From NCBI GenBank assembly GCA_026260175.1, contig JAKCWW010000156.1:56504-120503 (forward strand): DNA of 64,000 nucleotides. Reading direction: 5' to 3'. The stretch is from Reticulitermes lucifugus. Lineage: Eukaryota > Arthropoda > Insecta > Blattodea > Rhinotermitidae. Of this stretch, positions 38,096 through 50,597 are shown in pieces; within the stretch, counting starts at the first letter, position 1; each line of letters opens with the position of its first letter. Both the position numbers and the translations under genes were made by a program. Below the pieces are notes generated by a model. The model saw nothing but the letters and a program-made list of their open reading frames with translations, did no database searches and had not been told where the DNA came from.

Positions 38096-39014
38096 GAAAA
38101 TCAAGGATTTGGTTTCATATAAAACATAACTGAATAAATATACGGAGTGGCGCAAAAGTCACTTGGCACCAGAGGCAAAAGGTTCATTGAACTCTACTGA
38201 CATAGTGCTTACATTGATTATTTGCAATGTGCAAAAGTTCTGGAAAGACTTAAGAAAATGTGTCAGTGTAGAAGGAAGGCACTTTGAAAACTTGAAATAG
38301 GAAATAAATGTATTTGGTCAGTAAGTTTCAATTCATATGTTGCCTCTAATGTCAAGTGGCTTTGCACTACTCTGTGCTATTATAGGTCTACGTCTGTGCA
38401 TTTCATGTTTTGTTATCGTGAGAACCTCGACGACAAGAGTGCTTTTGAGCAGCTGGTAATTATTGCGTTGGTCAAAGAATATCCTGTAGTTATAGCCGTG
38501 AAAATTGTGATTCTGTTACAAAATGGTAGTCAATGTATCCTAGTCTGAGACACCTCAATCCACTTCACGCCTTCAGAAAAAACTTCTCTAAAACCAACTT
38601 TAATATCATCCTTAATTTTTGAAAGAAACCCGCGATTTTCCTTTAACATGAAGGAAATGCGTAATGCAGTGACTTCTTCTTGACAGAGAGCTTACGCACT
38701 TCGGGCAAGGTTCAACAATTACATTCTTCTGTGATGAGTGAGAAACCACTGCGGACGTTTAAACTTCTTTGAATTCATTTTTAACATGTTCTCCACCTTT
38801 CATTATATTTTCTTCAGAGATGCCGGCCAGTAAAAATAACATTCCTTCTACTAAATAATATAAGAAACTCTATGTTTTATGCCTTGTAAGGTCTGTGATT
38901 ATTGTGGTTATGCAGTGACTGGCATGGTGTAATTACCACGGTGGGGATAGGCGCAGTTTCTCTTACTTAGGAAGAAGAAATTTTGTATGGAGGATAAATT
39001 AAGCCAACATTCGT

Positions 39015-39215
39015 TAACGTCTGGTTATGGTCTGCCCGACTCTTCCGACTGAGCCCGCCTTCTCAAAAATACGAAATGACAGTAGTGGCGTTGCGGTAGA
39101 TTTAAGTCCTCTTGGACTGTTTGACTCTGAAGATGAAAATAATACTATCTTTCGAAACGTCGGGAATTTCTCACCCAATGTCAGCGTAACATTCCAGAAG
39201 ACTTGAATCTTCAAG
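39015..39215 (+). mobile_element. Diverged foldback relative with hammerhead-like core
   Basis: Contains gactctgaagatgaaaataa then ctttcgaaacgtcgggaatt, ending gtaacattccagaagacttg and aatcttcaag. The same 3' word (cagaagacttgaatcttcaa) ends the fragment at 52540-52710. Confidence 0.55.
39127..39161 (+). ncRNA. Hammerhead-like core (motif candidate)
   Basis: CTGAAGA at 39127-39133, T, a gaaa...tttc stem, then GAAACGTC from 39154. Stem II is only four pairs. Confidence 0.35.
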
Positions 39216-39303
39216 AAACGCCCTGCAGGTCCGATCGTTTCATCTCCTAAACATTATTAGGATTTTGTTGAAATAAGAAATGACAATTGTAAACTCTGTG
39301 CAG

Positions 39304-39457
39304 GATGGGTACGAGTGCCAGTGTTGCCCTGGCTACGTGGGTCCGCACTGTGAAGAGCGCGATGGCTGCTACCCCAGTCCTTGTCGCAACTCCGGCATCT
39401 GTGTCGACATATCGCAGGGCCACGAAGGCAGTACTTTCCAGTGCCTCTGTCCATATG
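39304..39457 (+). CDS. Exon of EGF-repeat protein: EGF 1 end and most of EGF 2
   Basis: Acceptor ctctgtgcag, donor ccatatg|gtaagc; the exon runs from phase 0 to phase 1. It begins DGYECQCCPGYVGPHCEE, finishing EGF 1. The CQCC block gives this module one cysteine more than the usual six, which could pair with a cysteine in the N-terminal region. EGF 2 follows: DGCYPSPCRNSGICVD, then a longer loop (ISQGHEGSTFQ) before CLCPY. The last cysteine of EGF 2 is in the exon at 61903, 22.4 kb away. CLCPY-GYAGKTC across that junction restores a normal EGF C-terminal half, so the two exons are very probably directly spliced. Confidence 0.95.
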
Positions 39458-39602
39458 GTAAGCTCTATGTGCCAATTGTAACTAGGCTTTTAGGGGGTCA
39501 ATAGAATTGTTTTTCTCAGTATGTTAATAAGTAAGGTAAGGTTTCTTAATTGTGTTATTTAACGACGCTCTCAGTTATTAAAATTACATAGCGTGGGTGA
39601 TA

Positions 39603-39787
39603 GATGACTGAATGAGCAAGAAGCATTGGTGGGATGATGTTAACAGCAGAACATCGACGTACTCGAAGAAAAGCCTTTCTCAGTGCCACTTGGTCCACCA
39701 CAAGTCCAACATGGGCTGGTCGGGAATTGAACTAAAGCCTCCACCGTGAGAAGCCAACAACTATCTGCCTGAAACGTGGCACGGCAC
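39603..39787 (-). mobile_element. SINE-A copy, 3'-truncated
   Basis: On the plus strand: aagcattggtgggatga, cgacgtactcgaagaaaagc, cagtgccacttggtccacca, gtcgggaattgaactaaagc (inverted B box) and tgcctgaaacgtggcacggc (inverted head). The tail region is missing. Confidence 0.8.
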
Positions 39788-39944
39788 GATATGATTGATA
39801 AAAGAGAATATTACTTAATTAGGATTTTCATAATTTTTACTTTCCAACTAACACTTTTCAGGTGTTTAAAGCAACAGTGATGAGGTATGATATAACATAG
39901 GCCTGACACGCATGACGGAATATAGAAATGAATATAAAGGCTTA

Positions 39945-40135
39945 GTCGGCTGACGCCGATTTAAGGGCCCCTGGTACCCATGAAATAGTAGGCTGGACAG
40001 GTCCCAGAAACGGTCTGGACCATATGGTCCTATAGGAAAGAGATTGTTTCTACTCTACCGGGAATCGAACGTCGATTTCTTGGTTCTCCAGCCCACAGAT
40101 TAGCCAATACACTTTCTGAATTATCTCGGATTTGT
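39945..40135 (-). mobile_element. SINE-B copy, partial
   Basis: On the minus strand: gcccacagattagccaat on the plus strand is the inverted head, accgggaatcgaacgtcg the inverted B box, and ggtctggaccatatggtcc the body. Only the 5' half is present. Confidence 0.7.
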
Positions 40136-40387
40136 ATACCAGTAAGGCGTCCATTTTAATTTTCCCATTATTGGGTTTGCAGCAGCAATAAATGAATACC
40201 AAATCCAATTAAGTACGTAAAATCGTAAAGCACGCATTTGGGAGGTAAGTGTACGCACTTCCTCTGTTGTATACTTTCTTCCTAAAAACAAAAAGAAGAA
40301 GTTACACTATAATCAGTTTGTTTTCTTGAAAATACTCTGTGTTTGTTTCTCAAATTTATATCATACGTCCTGAACTTCCGTGCTGCA

Positions 40388-40625
40388 ACAGACCAACTCG
40401 GGCCTAGGCCGTCTCAATGTTGAGGTTCCTAGATCACACACAGTTCTACACACACAACAGGTAGGACTCCCCTAAACGAGTGATCAGCTTGTCGCAGAGG
40501 CCGCTACCTACACAACACACAACAAACACAAGAGACAAATGTCCATGACGTCAGTGGGCTTCGAACCCGCGATCCCAACAATCGAGCGGCCGCCGCAAGG
40601 CCTCGCACGGCCACCGGGACCGGAA
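40388..40625 (-). mobile_element. SINE-C copy
   Basis: On the plus strand: gatcagcttgtcgcagaggc, acaacacacaacaaacac and gcttcgaacccgcgatccca (inverted B box), then ggccaccgggaccgg (inverted head). The 3' half (left side) is diverged. Confidence 0.82.
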
Positions 40626-42040
40626 CATCCTGAACTGGTGAGTTTATTTATCGCCTTTACATCGTCGATTTCTTTGCTGCGTAGTTTCTTCATCAGTCGT
40701 ACATTCATCTTTCTCCTTTTTCATTGGGCTTAAAATATCTGGGTTTAAGAGGAAACAACCTGGTTGTAATATAGGGCCACTGTTACGTAGAAAGCACATA
40801 ATGCAAACTGCATTGCGGCTTCTGGAAAAAGAATATTGAGTTCAGTCTTTCAAGAAGTGTCTGTGCGCAATTATGCGACAAGAATGTGAAATCTTACTCC
40901 GAGGTTAACTGACAAATACAGTCCTACCGTCTGTCTGTCTTTCTTTCTGTCTCTCTCTCTGTCTGTCTTTTTGTCCGTCTCTGTCTGTCTTTTTGTCCGT
41001 CTCTGTCTGTCTTTTTGTCCGTCTCTGTCTGTCTGTCTAAGGCTTAATCTTTGTGATATGAAGCACAAACTCTCCAAGCGTGAAGACTGGTTTCGTTCCT
41101 CGTGTGCATAACTTTCAATCGTTATTCTGTCTAAAAGCTTAAGTACTTAAAGAGAGCTGCTTTCCATAATGAACAGAGGACATCCCTCTCGTCGCTAGTG
41201 GGGGCTCAAGTTCTGTCAGCTCAGCACACATTTCACCTTGCATTTTAGATTGCAGTAACACAAAGGCAACTTCTACTGTGCTTTTAAAACGCACGCAAAA
41301 AAGAGGCTGGTGCAGAAATAACGCGGGAGAGGTGTAGGGTTCGACTCTTATTTATTGTAAATAACGGCATTCATGATTTTCTACTGCTTCTTCAGAAGAT
41401 TATCGTGATTGTACCTTTAAATAGGCCACGATCGCCACTTTTCAGATACGTATGTATTGACCATTCGTGATTTCATAATAGGCTACTTAACATCTATTCT
41501 TTACATTATATATATTTACTTATGCATCTATTTATGGTCTACGTAATGACAATAGCGTCGAATAACAGAGGGAGTAATGAACTGGGAAGAATGTAGAAGG
41601 AAAGCATAATGTCCTCATATGAGGTAATATCCCGGCGTTTGCAAGGAGATGCTGAGGAAAACCTCAAAATTTCTTTCAGCATAACCGGTCTGCGGACCAA
41701 GATATGAAGCGTGCACCTCTCGAATACGAAGCAGGCGTGCTAGCCATTAAAAACCTGTGTAGTTGAACGATCCAAGAAGCAGCCAATAAAGTAGCAGGTA
41801 CACGTCCTAAGGGTTGCAGCCTGTCATTGACCAACTCCAAGGCGAAGTCTATCTTAAGGCTGGTACATAATGCCCTGATTCTATAATACCCGAAATCCAA
41901 TGCCCTGTTCTCAGAACATCCCTCTTTATATCACCACAGTCAGGTGTCTAAAATACTTTCCCTCTACAGTACATTGTAATGTGTGTTTAGTTATTGTTTA
42001 TTTTAACGACGCTCTAATAGGACCACGCAGAGCTACGAAT
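40626..42040. other. Intron sequence with minisatellite only
   Basis: Part of the 22.4-kb intron. Apart from the 22-bp minisatellite and the short tttaacgacgctct word at 42003, nothing is recognised. Confidence 0.55.
40929..41038 (+). repeat. Minisatellite, 22-bp unit, about 3.5 copies
   Basis: Unit tctctgtctgtctttttgtc + cg, repeated exactly three times, flanked by tctg-type simple repeat. Confidence 0.9.
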
Positions 42041-42055
42041 GTAAGATCGAGTGGT

Positions 42056-42308
42056 TATGGCCGTGCCATGGCTGAAGCCGTCGTTCCATGTGGGATTTGT
42101 GGTGGACAAAATGGCTTTGGGACAGGTTTTTCTCCGAGTACTTCAGTTTTCCCCTGTCAATTTCATTCCACCGATGCTCCATTAAAATTGAAAAGCAGGA
42201 AAAACCGCATCATCATCATCATCTTTCTAATAGGTTTGCACAATAAGCCTTCAAGGCTGCGGTGCGTCCGTAGCATAAGCTGCGGGGCCCTTCAATAATT
42301 AAAAAAAA
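42056..42308 (+). mobile_element. SINE-A copy with poly-A tail
   Basis: Begins atggccgtgccatggctgaa with the B-box part deleted, then gatttgtggtggacaaaatg. The catcatcatcatc microsatellite comes before the tail block aaggctgcggtgcgtccgta. It ends ttcaataattaaaaaaaa. Flanks gatcgagtggt and ggtcgagttgt (42045-42055, 42309-42319) look like an 11-bp duplication with two mismatches. Confidence 0.85.
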
Positions 42309-42847
42309 GGTCGAGTTGTCGGAGCAGTGAATGTTGAATTGGGAAGGCTGTGTAAGTAAGAGTTTGTAGCATAATTTGAGCTATTATTGCTGCACTTGTT
42401 TGGAGAGGCTGAGAAATACCACAAAGATGTCGAGATTCGAAGGAGGCACCTCACAAAAATAATTCAGAAGTGTTATCGCCTAAGTCAACTTGCTCCTGCT
42501 CTTCACTGTCATATTATCACCCGTTTCTTTGAACTGAACTCTTCCCTTCTGCCTTTGCAAGGGGAGTCCTACACATTTTGTTTCCTCCCTTCGCTCATAT
42601 TCGAAGTTTTATTGTATTTTATCGTCCTGAGTTTCTCGTTGCGTAAATTTTACCACTATCCTCTTAGTTAAATTTTGTAGTATTCAAATATCACCTGGTA
42701 AATATTTCAAACTTCATCAATAAATTTTAAGTAAATTTTCGCCAGATGGTTTTCAATCCGTCTTATGCCTGAAAGATACAAAGGCATATAACAATGACGT
42801 CTTTACAACCATTCTTACCACTTGGTGCTCAAATATCCTTAATTCCG

Positions 42848-43095
42848 AGATCTGCGCCCTTCTGGGATATTACGCAGCGTTTTGCGGTAGTTCTGTACCG
42901 ACGTTTCGGGACAGCCTATCTGTCCCATCTTCAAGGGTCAAGAAGTCCAAGAAAAAGAACTTGGACTTCTTGACCCTTGAAGATGGGACCGATAGGCTGT
43001 CCCGAAACGTCGGTACAGAACTACCACTCAACGTTACGTAATATCCCAGAAGAACGCAGCTCTCATCTACATCGCGGCGGAAGGCTGAAATCACG
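42848..43095. mobile_element. Foldback element FB-4
   Basis: Arms gatctgcgcccttctgggat...ttctgtaccgacgtttcggg and cccgaaacgtcggtacagaa...atcccagaagaacgcagctc. The centre is an inverted pair of gacttcttgacccttgaaga modules. Boundary atcgcggcggaaggctga. Confidence 0.88.
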
Positions 43096-43869
43096 CATCA
43101 TGAAAATCTGTTCTTTTCTCAAGGAAAAGGACAAAGTCTCACGCCCATATAAGAAAGAACTAATGAAGAATTTTTAACATTTGTGTATAGACAAGTAACT
43201 GGCAGACTAAATATTCTAAACAGAGCGGTAACACACATCTTCAGAATTTAATCTGCTCTTGAAAAGTATAATACTCCAAAATTTCGTTGGAAAATGTTTC
43301 CATGTCCGCCCTCAGCAAAATCTCTCCACTAGAACAAGATACCAAGAACGAGCATAGCTGCATATATACTATGTAGAAACAAAGGATGTATAGCGCATGG
43401 ATACATGTTTCCTCGTCACCCAGTTGCAATCACGAAGGGGTGGAGTTGTTCATTTATAAAGTCGGGCTCAATGGTTACACAATTAATTGAAATTATTGGA
43501 TTTATTGAGGTAGAAAATTGAGTGTACGGGTTCACGGAATCAGCAATTATGTCGGGCCACATCAGAGACAAACAGTAAACTGCTCACTCGACGCGAATCC
43601 TTGCAAGAGGCTTTGAAACAAAACACAGCTTTATTTTTCATTAAAAGGACAGCTGTTACAAATGGGCGGAAATTGAGTACTCAGTTCGCAAGCCAAAGAG
43701 GAATGATGGGTAAGCTGTGTCGTTAATTGCAAAAGAATACTGGCAACTGGGTTAGAGGAATTACTGAACTTTTTAAACCAAAGGTTAGATTACCCGAACC
43801 ATTTACACTGTACCACCTAGCAGACTGGTGTAGCGGACACTTTCTGCTCTCTTAGAATCTACAGTCGGA

Positions 43870-44160
43870 TCGCCTACTATCCTGCATGTTTTCCCAGCCC
43901 AGTAGCCTCTGTCCTAATTATTATACCGACTACACACTCCCATACTGACTCTCGTTTCTTTAAGATAAAACTGAATATTATTATCCCATTTACTCTTAGG
44001 TCTTCCAAGTGATATTTCAGGTTTCCCCACCGAATCCCTGTATGCGTTTCTCTTCTCCCCCATACGTGCCACATAGCCCGCACATCCATTGGTCACCCGT
44101 GTAATATTTGGTGAGACACACAAATCATGAAATTTCTCATTATTCAGTTTTATCCAGCAT
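43870..44160 (-). mobile_element. LINE 3'-end fragment
   Basis: Minus strand reads SPNITRVTNGCAGYVARMGE, KRNAYRDSVGKPEISLGRPK, SKWDNNIQ, parallel to RVIKxRRMRWAGxxARM of 53632. The rest is degraded. Confidence 0.78.
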
Positions 44161-45194
44161 GTATTACTTCTTCCAACTTAGGGTCAAATAAAACCTCAGC
44201 ATACGGTATGATACAGTGGAGTAGCAAGTAGGCAGAAGGCCAGAGAGCAGTGCAAATCTAGATGTTTTAAATGCTTCGTTCGTTGTTATAGTAGAGAACA
44301 ACTTTTTAACGTTTTAACACACAGTTCCTTTCCCATCGCAAAAGCAGGTCAGCACACTATGAGCTTTAACTTCGACACTCGAGCTGTATCAGGGCTGGGA
44401 GACAGCCGACATTTCGGATGAAGAAAGTTTTTCTTTCTGGGGCATAAACCTTGAAGAAGCAGACACCGCCATCGAATGTAATTCATTAAGTCTATTAAGT
44501 TAGTAACAGAAACATAAAACACTAGCTTTAAAATAAAGTTTTTTTTCTAAAACATTTTTTTCAAAACAGTTTGTCTAACAACCATGGCTCAAAGATTCAA
44601 TGTTTGGTCAAAGAATTTACGGGAAATTATAGGAAGTCAAGCTTTGTGAATTAAGATAAAAGCACAAATAACTTTGAGTGAATATTATAGGGATTATGCA
44701 TCGCTAATTTTTCTTGACCTTGATGTACTCCAAACTTTATCTCCTAAGGACCGATTATACAGAGGCATAAATCCTATTTCTGCCCAAAATTATCAGCAGC
44801 AACGTTTCGTGGGGACCGTCAACCACAACGATGAAAGGAGCATATTCCTTAAACATTCCATTCCACGGTAAATTCAAAATATCCCACACATTTAACTGTG
44901 CATATATTTTCGTTAATATCATTTTAGATATTATTCGCTCATAGGCGCAACATACATCTCCTTCTTTCAAGTGGAAGTTTCAATAGACATTCGCCCACCA
45001 ATATTGTGTGCATTTCTTGTTTCCTCCATCGCAACTCCCCAAGCTCAGTCTATCAGTACTGGGCTATGCTCCAGAACATGCTCCATTCCCACTTTTCACT
45101 AGAATTCCCTCTCAGCCCTTGGCTACTCTTTTACAGAATTTTGCAAAAATCCTTATTATTAAAAGGAACAGGACTCCACACGAAACCACAGAAC

Positions 45195-45285
45195 AACAGA
45201 GACAATTTTCCATGCTCCGAGCTGGACTTGAATCCTCAGTCCCAGTCTTTGAGCTGCCTAAGACGTTATGAGCTCCCGGCCATTC
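45195..45285 (-). mobile_element. tRNA-like SINE head, fourth type
   Basis: On the minus strand: atggccgggagctcataacg, ttaggcagctcaaagactgg, aggattcaagtccagctcgg. A-box and B-box-like words at tRNA spacing; the body was not matched to the other families. Confidence 0.5.
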
Positions 45286-45444
45286 ATAAGGCCAAACCGC
45301 GTTTTTGGGTTCGTTCTACTGCACAATATAGTTAATGTTACCCAGTGCCATATATGGCATGCAGGAGCTTGAAAAAAAATAATACTCGATACAGTGTAAT
45401 GCTCAGCAGTAATGGGAGTACTTTTCTGAACATTCCGAACGTCT

Positions 45445-45665
45445 TGCCTCCAGGACAGGGGCCGGGATATCTCAATCATTTCTTCTCTTCTCCAAAGCGT
45501 CCACAAGGCTCTGGCACCCACCCTGCGTGAATAATGGGTGCCGTGGAATTTTTCCGGAGGACAAATCAGCCGGGTAGTGAAGCTGACCATTCACCTCTAC
45601 CTGGTGCCGAGATTAAGAATGACTGCAGCTACACCTTCCATTTTATATACACCTTAATGGCGTGC
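45445..45665 (+). mobile_element. SINE-B copy with internal deletion
   Basis: Begins caggggccgggatatctcaa, then skips from the A box to tttcttctcttctccaaagc. It ends with ctggtgccgagattaagaat and ccttaatggcgtgc. Confidence 0.75.
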
Positions 45666-47019
45666 AAAGGAACTACGTTACATTCACCTTCCTACACCCA
45701 GCAGAACCGGTCAGGACACAAAGATGGCCAGCCTGTAGCTAGTCTTTGTTACAGAACGTGCAGTGGCTTTCAGTACCGACTCTGCACAATGCTCTGTGAC
45801 ACTGATGGGCCAAGCCACTATTTTCTTCAACAGACTCAATGTTTCCGGACGAATCAAACCTTCTATGTCGTATCGATCTCAGATTCACCCTCTCGAGTTG
45901 CCAAATAGATGTTCCTCCCTGCTCACTCCAGACAGCAAAGCCCAGGGCTGTACAGTCTTAGCAAATGGTTCAGACGAGTTCACAGTTTCCAAATGGTAAG
46001 ATTCCAGTAGTGCAGTAAGACGGGGCGACTGCTGCAAGCAGCGCAGTACCCGTAGGGCATGATGGGCCGAAATGGTTACGCTGCTGCAGCAGAATGCAGC
46101 CATTCTCGCAGAATCCAGCTACAGAAAATTTCTCTGGGATATCGTGTTGTTTTGTTTTCCACAAAAGACTATTTAAAAAAAAGTAGTATATTTTTCTAAG
46201 ATTTATTACTATATATCATTTCAGGATCCTACATCTTGAGTGGCCATTGTTGCTTCCAAGTAGGACATTCAAATGTCTGAATTTGCTGTTTCCTCCAAAG
46301 CATAATATTCGTATCAGCAATACCAAATGTGCTTATCATACGAACATAATGTGCTGCTGCAGAGAACTGGACCCCAAAACGCCCACTGCAGTGGAGGCAT
46401 GCGACACCGTGCAGTGACCGCTGTTAACTGACGCAGATAAAATGCCACGCTATTCTAGCAGTCACTGTGTTTGACACTGCCGCCGCACTAACGTAAGCAT
46501 GTCGCAGGTACAGCCACAGTCCAGCTGCAGCCGCCGCTGTAAGTGGCCCAGACAAGCTGAAGTGCTATTGTAACAGTGACTGTTCGCCACTACAGTCGCA
46601 AGGTTTAAATGTATTGATGGGACTGTACCTGCAAACATTCTGACCCCTGGATGTATAAAATTAATGTGTGATGGGGAAGGCAAATCTCTACGTCCGTCTG
46701 CACGTAATCTTCATCTCCAAAATTACTGAAGTTTCTTACTGGAATTCTACCTTAATCTAAAAGTTGTCGGACAAATGTAATTTTCGTTTGTTCTGTTCTA
46801 GTATAACCGTCACCTTACATTAAAACCAAAGATAATTCTAATAGTTTCTCGAAATATTTTATCAGAACATTGACTCAGAACATGGCTTGCATTTAGATAT
46901 ACAACAATCACTGAAATATTTTTCGACACTGGTAAGTCCTGCATTCAACTAGATACAAGGATAAAATAATTTATATCTGCATACATACAAGCAGATAAGG
47001 CTAGACTAGTCTCGACCAG
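45666..47019. other. Intron sequence, no gene seen
   Basis: Slightly higher G+C at 46370-46580 with gccgc/gctgc words. Open frames there are not coding-like. Nothing recognised. Confidence 0.55.
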
Positions 47020-47180
47020 GGATGCACAAATCCCGGGGGCCAGGTCGCCATGGCGACTAAATTTTTTACTGTGGCGCCTAATATTTGTTGGTCCTCAGTA
47101 TTGAACTTGCCTTATGTCACATTGCTGGCGCCTAGGATTTTAAGGCTGCTCCTAAATTTTGGAAAATTTGTTCACTACTA
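47020..47180. repeat. Interspersed repeat R1, copy 2
   Basis: Second copy of the repeat at 341-487, same orientation. The recurring tggcgcc/ggcgcctag words spaced by 40-60 bp may point to an internally repeated structure. Confidence 0.65.
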
Positions 47181-48362
47181 GTGTAGACCTTCTTCAGAAT
47201 GAGGATACAAGTACTAGAAAGATACTGGAAAAGAATCGAGAATATAACAAGTACAAAACAAAATAGATAAACAGAGACAAGATCAGTTAAGCCTTTTAAA
47301 TAGAATGGCTCAAAAATAATGTCGAAACAGCTTCCGCAGAATAAACAACAGGGGCACCGAAACCGAAGGAGACCTTGAAAAAGATGGAATCATAATTGAA
47401 TTCTTGCCGCATGCAGTGTAATATGTATTGTTCATGGCTTTATATACATTACAATACTCTTGCCTCTGCTTAAATAAAAATAGACGCCAGTCAGTGATAG
47501 CTAAAAGGCCATAAAGATGGCACAAGTCAATGTTCTTAATCTCTAACTTTCCAGTCGCTTTTATTTAAACAGATTCAGTAAAATGACACAGAAGGATAAG
47601 TTACAACTCTCAATATCTCACACTGTATAATATGTATGGCAGGACGATTGATAAATTATGAAGTGGAAAATTTTATAATGAAGTGGTCGCAGCCTAAGCG
47701 AAATACCACCACGGAATTTGGCTGGACGAGCTGAGTAAAACAAAAAATTCTATCTCAGGATAGCGTGTGTTCCGGCCGAGATTCGAAGGGGCATCTCCCG
47801 TTTACTAGTCTATACTGTTACTCTCACACCAACTAACTAGGCCTTAAAAATAATTTTTGATTGATTTGCTGTCTAAAATTTCTGGAGAAGATCCGACTTT
47901 TGTATATCCCTAGCAATCTAAAATAACATAAGACAGTTTTCCTTTCCCATGTTAAAAATTCCAAAGTCCTCTCCATCCTGTACGTGACAGAAGCACTGAA
48001 AAATTACATTTCTTCTCTCCGGCTCGGAATTGAGCTTTCTACGCCGCAGTGTTATAATTCAAGTCAGTGCCTTGCTGAAAATTAAAATATGGGTTTTCAA
48101 AGTGTGGATCACAGCACAGAGACGGAATAAAAGAATTGCTGTTAACAAAACGTATCCATAACAAGTATAAATTGTCTGCATTCTGGGAGACTTCGCTTTT
48201 GTAAGACCTGGAATCATGGTGGTAAGAGCCATACAGTTACCAAAGACGTTCTTGGTGACATTGCATCTCTCACGAGCAGGTAATTTCATGCAGAAACAAA
48301 TATCTTATTGAAAGAGATAATCAGTAGTCCAAGTGTTGCATTGCATGGTATTAGGGTGTCAA

Positions 48363-48660
48363 ATTAGGCAGGATGAGATGGGCCGGACATGTGGTACGTA
48401 TGGGGAAGAAGAGATGTGCATACAGGGTTCTGGTGGGAAAACCTGAAGTAAGAAACCCCTTGGAACACCTAGGCGTAGATGGAAGTATTACATTAAAATG
48501 GGCGTCAAGTAAATAGGTTGAGAGGGCTTTGACTGGATTAATTTGGCTCAGGTACGGACAAATGACTGGCTCTTGTGAAAACGGGTTCCATAAAGTGCGG
48601 GGAATTTCTGGATTGGCTGGGGAACTTCAAGCTTCTCAGGAGGCACTCTGCTCTTCGTGG
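48363..48660 (+). mobile_element. LINE 3'-end fragment, same type as 53632
   Basis: Matches the 54130-54430 part: gatgagatgggccggacatg, acctaggcgtagatggaag, gactggattaatttggctca, gggttccataaagtgcgggg and aatttctggattggctgggg. Frame is broken. Followed by a tagt-type simple repeat. Confidence 0.82.
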
Positions 48661-48795
48661 AGTTATTTAGTTATTTACTTAGTTAGTTAGTTAGGTTTTT
48701 AGTTAATCAGTGAGATCGTTGGTTCGTTAATTCGTCAGTTATTTAGTTAGTCAGTCAGTCATTCATTCAGCTAGTTAGTTAGTTAGGCACACAGT
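48660..48795 (+). repeat. Simple repeat (tagt/cagt-type)
   Basis: tagttagttagttaggtttt, then cagtcagtcattcattcagc and similar. Follows the LINE fragment at 48363-48660. Confidence 0.85.
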
Positions 48796-48878
48796 CAAGT
48801 AGTTCTTTGAACTGCATGGAGTACAAATTGTGTAAATAACAAAGATATAATATTAAGGTTATTGCTTTCAACTTTTTT

Positions 48879-49125
48879 ACATGGCGCAAGAGCCCCTAGT
48901 GGGCCATGGCCTCCTCATTATCGAGGCTTCACGATCACAGACACACCACGCTCGGTATGACTCCTATTGACAAGTGATCAGCCCGACGCAGACAACTCTT
49001 CCTCACAACACACAACACTCACAAGAGACAGACGTCCACGACCCTGGCGGGATTCGAACCCGCAATCCGAGCAAGTGAGCGGCCGCAGACCCGCGCTTTA
49101 AACCGCGCAGCCACTGGGATCGGCT
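48879..49125 (-). mobile_element. SINE-C copy
   Basis: tttacatggcgcaagagccc, ggcttcacgatcacagacac, gggattcgaacccgcaatcc (inverted B box) and cagccactgggatcggct give the complete inverted order of the 28622 copy. Near full length. Confidence 0.88.
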
Positions 49126-50570
49126 CTTACATTCAGTAGAAGTGTAGATAATTTTTCTTTAAGCTTGCTATACATCTGTGTTACGGTGAATATATGCATT
49201 TCAATGTACGGGCATATTCACAGGTAAAATGTGCTGATACTTCGATCAGCACTTTCTCTGGAGGTAAGGCGGCAGTGATATAAAGCTGTCCACTTACCGC
49301 TATTCAGTATAGAGGTTTAGAATGCTTAGAAATAGAGCTTAACTCCCCAGTATAACTTCATGGCTTCCACAGAGACAGTTTCTCTAGCATTACGTGTGAA
49401 ACTGCCGCTGTTTACTTAAACCTGTGTTAACCACGTCAACAGAAAGTCCTAATGAGTTCAGTGCTCTCTTTAGAGATGGGATTCGTGTTGCCCTGAGATG
49501 CATATTCAGCAGGATGAAATCAGAAGGGAGGAACAGTAGCAGCAGCTCTGTAACAGACAGACAAGCACTGATCATGCTGATACAGCACGAAGTGTTCCAC
49601 AGATAAACGCAAGTGCAAGGATCTAATCACTCTGCAAGAATCAAAATATCACGGTGTTCTGTCTTTGTAACAAACAGACAAGAATTCAACGCACTGATAC
49701 ATTCGCATGCAGGATAACGCGTTTACTACAACTCATATACCATGACGGTTTATATTACGTACAAATGCATTAATTCGTGCGTGTCTCTCCTGTTTAGATT
49801 TCCAATAGAGGATTACATTGTAATTGTATTAACGTGCACTGTTCTTCTTGTTCAGTAGCGGTGTCCAGGCCTACTATAACTGTGTAAATTTGTCTGTGGC
49901 TTTTCCAAATTTTCAATAGCTCGATATCATGTAATGTGGTGTTTCCCACGAGCATAACCCTCAAAGTACGTGAGAAACAATCGTTAGCATTGCTTCTGTA
50001 AACCTGTATTTTATATATTCCTATAAAGCCGTAAATATGCGTAATTATTGTTATGTGTACATCATAGGCTTCATCTTCAGTCATTGTCGTAAAGTGTAAA
50101 ATCACTGACGCACAGTCACGTTATCATCAGACTTTACAGATACCGTACTGAAATTTAATGACTTCTGGGTTAAAAATAACAGTAATAATAAATTTTAACT
50201 GACTTCATCCATTGTCTGAACAGCACACTTTAACCCCAGAAACCAGACAGATACAGTCGCCGAAACGTAATGGTTTTACAATGTTGTATTTTAATCAGAA
50301 AATGGATAAGTCCAACTGGAGTGACGTAGTAATGACAGAAAATTATTGACGAAGGCCATGTTGTATGCCATGTAAGTTTACCATGTTTCTTTCTGTGACG
50401 AAGAATTTGACAGAAGTTTGTTTTGAGCGTGACACAAAGTAGAAGTTATACTGGACCAATACAGACCTAAATTTTAGAGTCCCACAGAAAAACTGTAGTG
50501 TTAGAACGCAAAACGAAATTTGATAGATTTCCACGATGTAGTCTGGGGTATGAAATGTGCCAGCGAACAG

Positions 50571-50597
50571 ACATATATATATATATATATATATATT
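50571..50597 (+). repeat. Microsatellite (at)n
   Basis: About 13 at units. Confidence 0.95.
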
